Shown here: one piece after another, positions 58,286 to 64,000 of the stretch
Position numbering within the stretch: the stretch's first letter is position 1
Layout: each line of letters opens with the position of its first letter
Position numbers and translations under genes: made by a program
Notes under the pieces: generated by a model
The model's database searches: none
Seen by the model: only the letters and a program-made list of their open reading frames with translations
Told to the model about the DNA's origin: nothing
Source of the DNA: Mytilus galloprovincialis
Lineage: Eukaryota > Mollusca > Bivalvia > Mytilida > Mytilidae
Reading direction: 5' to 3'
NCBI RefSeq assembly: GCF_965363235.1
Contig: NC_134841.1
Coordinates: 61,277,078 to 61,341,077 of the forward strand
DNA: 64,000 bases

Positions 58286-58449
58286 CAGGGGCGGATGCAG
58301 GAATTTTCGAAAGGGGGGGGGCTAACCCAGGGCAAAGGGGGGGTGCAGGGGGGTGCAAAACATATGTCCCGATACAAATGCATTGATCGGCAAAAATAAA
58401 GGGGGGGTGCGCACCCCCGGAACCCCCCCCCCCCCTGGATCCGCCACTG
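58286..58449. mobile_element. Element of the CAGTGGCGGATCC family, opposite orientation
   Basis: Ends CAGGGGCGGATGC and GGATCCGCCACTG, with the core CAATGCATTGATC inverted compared with the copies at 37471 and 43660. It sits in a TATATA tract that is present on both sides. Confidence 0.75.
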
Positions 58450-58529
58450 TATATATATATATATATATGTTTAGCACTTTCAATTATTCATATTAAACCA
58501 AAAATGTCCTTAAAAAACAAACAAAAGTG

Positions 58530-58640
58530 CATTGTTGAAGGCTGTACAGTGACCTATAGTTGTAAATTTCTGTGTCATTTGGTCTCTTGTGGAGAGTTGT
58601 CTCATGGGCTATCAGACCACATCTTCATTTTTACACTGAT
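58530..58640 (-). repeat. Dispersed repeat family A, inverted copy
   Basis: CATTGTTGAAGGCTGTACAG, GTGACCTATAGTTGT, CATTTGGTCTCTTGTGGAGA and CAGACCACATCTTCATTTTT, in the order of the reversed family. Confidence 0.7.
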
Positions 58641-59251
58641 AAACAATACAACTATGATTTTGTAGAAAAGCAAACCCCAAAAAACAAGTTCCCTCTACAT
58701 GTTTGGTTTGTTGTTGGATTGTTGTATAATTGATCATCTATAATTCCTATATAGGTTATACATATGACAGGTCTACAAACCAGTGTTATTATCATCAATT
58801 GTCAGCAATCACTCCATTTTACAGTCATGACAGTGAATCTTTCAGCACCATCAAGAGAGTAGTCTGAATCACACCCTGTACTTTAATTTACTGTATATTA
58901 TTCTGTTCATCAACTAAATCATGTGGACCAATGGCCACCATTCCAGAATTCACTGGACAAAATTCAGCATGTTTCATGTGAACTGAATTACCGGCTTGTT
59001 TACATTATTACAAACAGCTGTAAATTGAAATTAATTGTTAAACGACAACCAACATGACCAACACACACAAAGGTTTTTTTAAAAGATTGCTGAGCAAATA
59101 CAAATACATTGAAATATGCACACAAATTTATATACATGAATGTACATAAAAATGCAATAATTGCTGTTGGCAAGCTTAACCACACAGTAAGTAGTCTTTT
59201 GTAAGTTTTTATTGAACAGTTTTATTATTTTATGTATTTATATATTTTCAG

Positions 59252-59754
59252 GTTCAGCATGTAATATTGTACATTGTCAAAGTTTATTCAGTTCAGCTAA
59301 AGATGCAGAGAAATCCACAGAAATAAAGAAATTAGCTGCCTTACAGAGAGAATCGCCTCGCTGTATTTCTCTAAGGACATACATAGACTGTTTAGTAAAG
59401 CAGAAACGATTCTGTCATTCAGATATAACTTTTAATGGAAATTTAGCGGGTTTAAAAGCAAAAATGTATAGACATAAATGTTCTGCTGATCCAGAAGCAT
59501 CTATATTTGATCAAGAAACTATGCAGGTGACTGGTCCCCGTCCACCAAGTGTCGATCGTATGTGTTCATATAGTGGACAACCAATATATAAACAATGTGG
59601 ATTATTTGGTGATCCCCACTTGCGAATGTTTAATGAGGAATTTCAGACTTGTAAAGTTGAGGGGGCTTGGGCATTAGTGGATAATAAACATTTGACTGTT
59701 CAGGTCACAAATGATCCAGTGATTAACAGTGGAGATGCAACCGCAACTAGCAAG
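59252..59754 (+). CDS. Repulsive guidance molecule, N-terminal RGM domain and start of partial vWD domain (exon)
   Basis: 503-nt exon between TATATTTTCAG| and AAG|GTAATT, ending on a codon boundary. RGMs are GPI-anchored cell-surface proteins that bind BMP ligands and neogenin, acting in BMP signalling and cell guidance. Numbered from the M at 54556, it covers residues 30-197. The cysteine-rich N-terminal domain has C33, C38, C67, C76, C84 and C106. After a variable linker (residues 107-133), CGLFGDPHLR (145-154) begins the partial von Willebrand type D domain and continues FQTCKVEGAWALVD and VQVTN…ATATSK. FGDPH holds the Asp-Pro bond (150-151) that is self-cleaved in vertebrate RGMs. The vertebrate RGD site is not present: the matching place reads CHSD. 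The rest of the vWD-like domain and the GPI signal are not found before 64000, so the gene is partial here. Family identity is very secure; which vertebrate paralogue it matches is not meaningful for an invertebrate. Confidence 0.95.
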
Positions 59755-59777
59755 GTAATTTATAAACATTAAGTACC

Positions 59778-59919
59778 ATAGGTAGATTGAGGGGGGGGGG
59801 GGGGATTTGGGCCCCTTTTGCGCCCCCTCCTATATATTAATGACTTTGACTGGCTATACAGCCTTTTTGCACAGTCTGCCCTTCCCCCCTCCTTCTGTAA
59901 ATATCTGGATCTGCCACTG
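59778..59919. mobile_element. Diverged element of the CAGTGGCGGATCC family
   Basis: G run at 59790-59802, then GCGCCCCCTCC, a C run, and the end GGATCTGCCACTG at 59907-59919. The left terminus is worn. It lies just 24 bp downstream of the RGM donor site. Confidence 0.55.
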
Positions 59920-59973
59920 AGTTCCCACATACAATGTCAACAAAGAGAGCATGAAATTTAATGTATAGTGTAC

Positions 59974-60113
59974 AATTTTCAAAAAATGACCCCTCTAACA
60001 TTTTCTCATTTTTTAATGTACAGTTTTCATAAAATGACCCCTCTAACATTTTCTCATTTTTTAATGTACAGTTTTCAAAAAATGACCCCTCTAACATTTT
60101 CTCATTTTTTAAT
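59974..60113 (+). repeat. 48-bp tandem repeat, three copies
   Basis: GACCCCTCTAACATTTTCTC begins at 59988, 60036 and 60084, an exact 48-bp step. Because 48 is a multiple of three, repeated peptides appear in frames on both strands (59968-60243 +, 59837-60121 -); they are artefacts of the repeat. Confidence 0.9.
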
Positions 60114-60958
60114 AGAAACAATGGTTAAAATGTATTTTTTTTTTGGGGGGGGGGGAGGTGGGGGGAGCATTGTTTCTTTTAAGAAATTACGGAAAAGTTT
60201 AAAGGGTTATTTTGTTGAAAGTGTATCTGCAGGGATTATTTAGATGTGGCTGATGAATGAGTTTACACGTTATTTACATGATATACATGTAGTTTATTAT
60301 TACCAATCTGGTCTTTGAAGTTTAATTTTAATTTACTTGAAATTCCAATTTGAAAATATGCCTTACATTTTCTTCTCAATGTTTAAAGAAGTTTTTGCAT
60401 TTTATAATTTTGAACAACATCATGTATTTCTTTATTTATGACATTACCGAATGAAAGTTAAAAGTGGAGTTGATGATATTCAAGAAGAAAAGATTGATCG
60501 CTGTTTGCTTTATGTCAAAGAATTCATGATTTTTTAATCAACGGAATGCTTGTTTTCATTGTGAACATTCTTTGATATTTGTTTTGCTATTTATTAATAT
60601 TAAGTACTGGACATTATTGGCTATACTTTATTTGTTTTGGTATTCTGTCATTCCAAAATAATTGAATTATATGTTTTATAAGGATTGATTTTTATTACAT
60701 TGGTCTTTTAATGTAGCTTTAATTACAGTCTTAAGATCTGGATAAACATAGAGGATTGTATCCTCTGCACAAAACTATTCCTACGGCATCATATTTACCA
60801 TGTATGTGTCCATTTCATGTAGTGTCTTGGGGTCATAAACGAATTCCCCAATAAATTACAACTTTACTTAGTACTTACAGTTAAAAAATTATGCTTCAAA
60901 CACCAAATTCATTTACCTGATTGGTTAATGTTGATGTTTGAGTCTTAAGTGCAGTTAC
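60114..60958. other. Probable RGM intron sequence, no exon seen
   Basis: T- and G-rich run near 60135-60165, otherwise AT-rich. No continuation of the RGM protein found. Confidence 0.45.
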
Positions 60959-61180
60959 AACTTATGGGGGGGGGGGGGGATACCTTTTTGTGTTAACCTG
61001 TCATGGTCCTTTTCAAGGAGTTGTTAACTGTTATCTGAGATCAATTTAGGCTGTTAACTGTTTTCAATCCACTTTGTTAACTGTTACCAGCATTTTTTGC
61101 ATTTTTTGTTAACTGTTTTTGCCAAAATTGAGGTGTTGTTAACCTGTTAACAGACCCCCTATCCCCCCCCCCCCTCACTT
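60959..61180. mobile_element. Short element with G-run/C-run ends and GTTAAC repeats
   Basis: Begins ACTTATGGGG… followed by GATACC, and ends with CTATCCCCCCCCCC then TCACTTAT, so the ends are inverted. Between them (T)GTTAAC(T/C)TGTT occurs at least six times. No coding frame. Confidence 0.6.
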
Positions 61181-64000
61181 ATCACTTGTATCTTACTCAA
61201 AATAATGGATTTGGTGTTTTAAGCACCAAATTTAAGCCCTGAGTACCAAGTAAATTTTTATAACAGAGATTCTAGGAATATTTATTAGCTGTCATCATGG
61301 TTAAAAGCCATACAGTGTCCTCTAGGTGTCCCTATTGATTAAGTTTTGTTGGTCAATTGCTGTCTCCTATACAATATAATACTTCTCCTTTTCGTACACA
61401 GTCTTTTAACTGCTGGCTAATCAAGTTCGTAAAAATTTTAAATGAATTGAAGTGAAATGGTTATTTTTTAATTTTCTCTTGAAGTTAATGTGCTCATGTA
61501 TTTATAACCAATAGGCATGAGACTTTCTCATTTAATTTCCATATGAAGTTTTCAAAAGATGTATTTTAAGATTTGCCAAGTGCAAAAACATTAACATTGA
61601 GACTCAGATTGAAGTGATTACAAATTTTGGATAACAAATTCAATGCTGTACCTCCTCAAATTCCTTTAGAATTTTCTAACCTTATAAAATTGTAGAAATT
61701 ATCAAATTGAAAAACAATGAAAAAGCGACTACAAAAAGTGGAGGAATAGGAAAGTCACCACCAGTTTACTCCCTTTTCATTTCCCATACTTCAAATTTTT
61801 TAAAACTTGTTGAGAATAAATTGAAAAATTAAAGTGATTTTAGCCACCTCCCTACACCTATACACCTTCCAGTAACAGTGAGTAAGTAAAACAAAGTTAA
61901 ATCTCAGTCATTTTAAATAAATAACTGTTTAAACATCCAGATAGGTCACATTTGTGTTGATATGATAAACAACTTGTATTTTTCTAGGTCAAGCACATTA
62001 TGAATGGATTTTCAAGTCTTTGTTCAACCAAGCAGGTTTATATGTTGAAAATTTGAAATTAGATTAAAATGTTCACTTTATTTCTGCCAAGTTTTAAAAT
62101 GTATTTAAAAAGGTAATAAAACATTTATATCTTCACCTTAGTGTGAAATGGAATTTATCTCTGCATTATTAATGTGTTTTCTTGAGATTTCAATACACAC
62201 ATATACACGTCAGACCTTCACAGTAGATCTTTTTTGTGTAATATAAATATTTCATTCAAAACGTTGCCTGATTGGAAGGTTAATTGAATGTTTGACACAG
62301 CTACAATTGCGATAATTCAAAATGTTTATATACAGTTTGTTTGTAGTGTAATTTCAGTTATTAAACTTTTTTCGGTAAAATCCTTTCTTGAATTTGGTAA
62401 TTACTGTTATGAAGATATCTTACTTCATGTTAAAATTTCCACTTTTGAATTAAATTTAATCACCTGTATTTTAAATAATGGTGCATTACCATGATAACAT
62501 AGACTCATAGCCATAGCCGGGACAGTATGTAAAGACTTTTCCTTCAAAATACCTGTTTGTTAAAAAGTGAAATGATTTTTTAGCACCAGTTCCTGATTTT
62601 CTTCGTCAGCAGTTTAAAAGTGAAATGATTTTCAAGGACTAGTTCCTCGTTTTCTTTGTCAGCCTTGTGTCATGAAGTCATCTGAAGAAAAACTTACAAC
62701 GCTACATGGCAAAAAAAGGAAAATGATGAAAAGACCAAAAATGAAACACTTAGTCCACAAAACACTACATAAAAAAATAAATGACTGATCAAAACTAATC
62801 CCACTGAAAACCATGGGGGAAGCAGGTGCTTCAGAAGGGTAAGCAGTTCTAGGTTGAATTGGCTTCCAGAATAATTTGTGTTTTTCAAATATATATACGG
62901 CAACTGAGTATTTGCATTTTTTCCCTTGTGGTTGGCTGTGGAGGAAACTGACCATATAAGAAAATGACCTTCCAATTGAGGTTCAAAATGGTTTTTAGAA
63001 AACCGTGAATTATCAAGATATGTTTTTATTTACTACTGCCAATGACTGTAGAGGTGCCCTTAAAGCTGGTCTTACTGTACTGATGTTCAGGATGTTATTG
63101 ACATTCTTTGCATGTAGACTATCCTTCTAGTCTTAATTTTACATTTGAAAAAAAAATCAAGATCTATGAGGGTTCTAAATGATAGGCTGGCCTATAAGCT
63201 ATTAGTCAAGAGATTTATGGTGACCTTTAGCATGTTTAGAGGTATACATTAGGATTTTTTCCTGTTCTTCCAATTGTAGTCTTTGATGGGTTGTTGTCTT
63301 CATTTGCAATCATGTTGGATCCAGAATTGCTTTATTTTTATACTAAATGTATTTTTGGGGAGGGGTGTGGGATTGAGCACTTTCTATTTCATGGTTTTGG
63401 TACCTGTGTAGTTTAAAGAATGGTTACTTTTTGGAAGCTATGTTGGTGGGTAGCTAACATATATACATGTATTCTTTATTTCTGAAGAAAAACTGATGAG
63501 GTGCAAAACTAACATCAGTCAAACTATAAGCCATAACTCTATGACTAGATGAATGCTTTGACTAAATCTATGTATAGAGGATATATATGATGTATAGGTA
63601 AATACAGACTTGCGTCGAGTTTAAGATGTTTCTGAAATTACTCAGAATATTAATGAAAAACTACTTTAATCCTGCAAGGGGTACAAGGTACATTTTAAAT
63701 GTGGTTGACTTAGAGAGCTAAAGGAATACCAAATCTAAGTTACCAACAGGATTTTTTGTGTGGATATAGCTACTTAGTACTACAAAGGTGTGTAATATAC
63801 ATGACAAAACTGACACCTGAGGAGTAGAATTAATTACAATAAATGATTTAAACAGGTATTTACAACATTCACATGTCCACTGGTACAGATTTATTTTATA
63901 CAAGGCTAGTAAGGGGAATGCCTTGTATTATTTATAGGGATTTGTAGGTCACATTGTCTCCAGAATGTCCAGCGCTTGTCAAAAGCAGCTGATTATCATG
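61181..64000. other. Probable RGM intron sequence, no exon seen
   Basis: Contains a 53-bp tandem duplication (AAAAGTGAAATGATTTT… at 62563 and 62616). I searched for the rest of the RGM vWD-like domain and found none. Frames at 62288-62494, 62659-62975 and 63718-63903 are unrelated. Confidence 0.45.
62563..62667. repeat. 53-bp tandem duplication
   Basis: AAAAGTGAAATGATTTT…AGTTCCT(G/C)(A/G)TTTTCTT(C/T)GTCAGC occurs twice with a 53-bp step. Confidence 0.75.

Larger units (their letters stand above)
54644..59251 (+). other. RGM intron, 4.6 kb
   Basis: Begins GTAAGT and ends TATATATTTTCAG. Contains MITE-like elements at 56561-56868, 57266-57390 and 58286-58449 and a family A fragment at 58530-58640. 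The remainder is AT-rich without supported coding content. Small frames inside (55016, 57986) are not genes. Confidence 0.65.

Noticed and set aside
59837..60243. Repeated-peptide ORFs on both strands downstream of the RGM exon
   Set aside because: They arise from a 48-bp tandem repeat, which is divisible by three, and lie in what should be intron.
61994..62033. Further RGM exon after TTTTTCTAG with a following CAG|GTTTAT
   Set aside because: Its phase-0 reading (VKHIMNGFSSLCSTKQ) does not resemble the RGM sequence expected after ATATSK.

Overview
The window looks like an AT-rich animal genome, most likely a bivalve mollusc and probably a mytilid mussel. I infer this from a recognisable animal gene with introns (repulsive guidance molecule) and from the dense mix of short dispersed repeats, MITE-like elements, a Penelope-type remnant, a LINE remnant and a tRNA-derived SINE. 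There is nothing prokaryotic here: no operons, no long ORFs and no rRNA. The species call is inference.

The one confident protein-coding gene is on the + strand at the right end. It has a signal-peptide exon (coding 54556-54643) and a large N-terminal RGM exon (59252-59754), joined across a 4.6 kb intron with matching splice phase. The C-terminal half and GPI-anchor exon are not visible and probably lie beyond base 64000.

The most unusual region is 14.5-32.3 kb. It holds, left to right: exon-like segments on the - strand (14.5-15.8 kb); about five tandem ~1 kb units each with an open - strand frame (15.9-20.7 kb); a 77-nt exon-like block (21.26 kb); an array of roughly 75 tandem 81-bp units (21.35-27.47 kb); a degenerate Tc1-like transposon (27.63-28.41 kb); a nested pile of dispersed repeats (29.6-32.1 kb); and a second copy of the exon-like block (32.16-32.24 kb). 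Read on the - strand, each 81-bp unit is a 26-nt segment bracketed by a splice-acceptor-like TTCTAG and a consensus donor-like AAAG|GTATGT. The whole region could be part of a - strand gene with an amplified micro-exon cluster, or simply a minisatellite whose unit happens to contain splice-like words.

The rest (0-14 kb and 32-54 kb) is intergenic or intronic sequence filled with dispersed repeats. They include a 1.5 kb terminal-inverted-repeat element filled with GATATC palindromes and carrying a nested repeat, several fold-back elements, nine or so short elements ending in CAGTGGCGGATCC, and about eleven pieces of another dispersed family. Most short ORFs in the window are chance frames and are not annotated.
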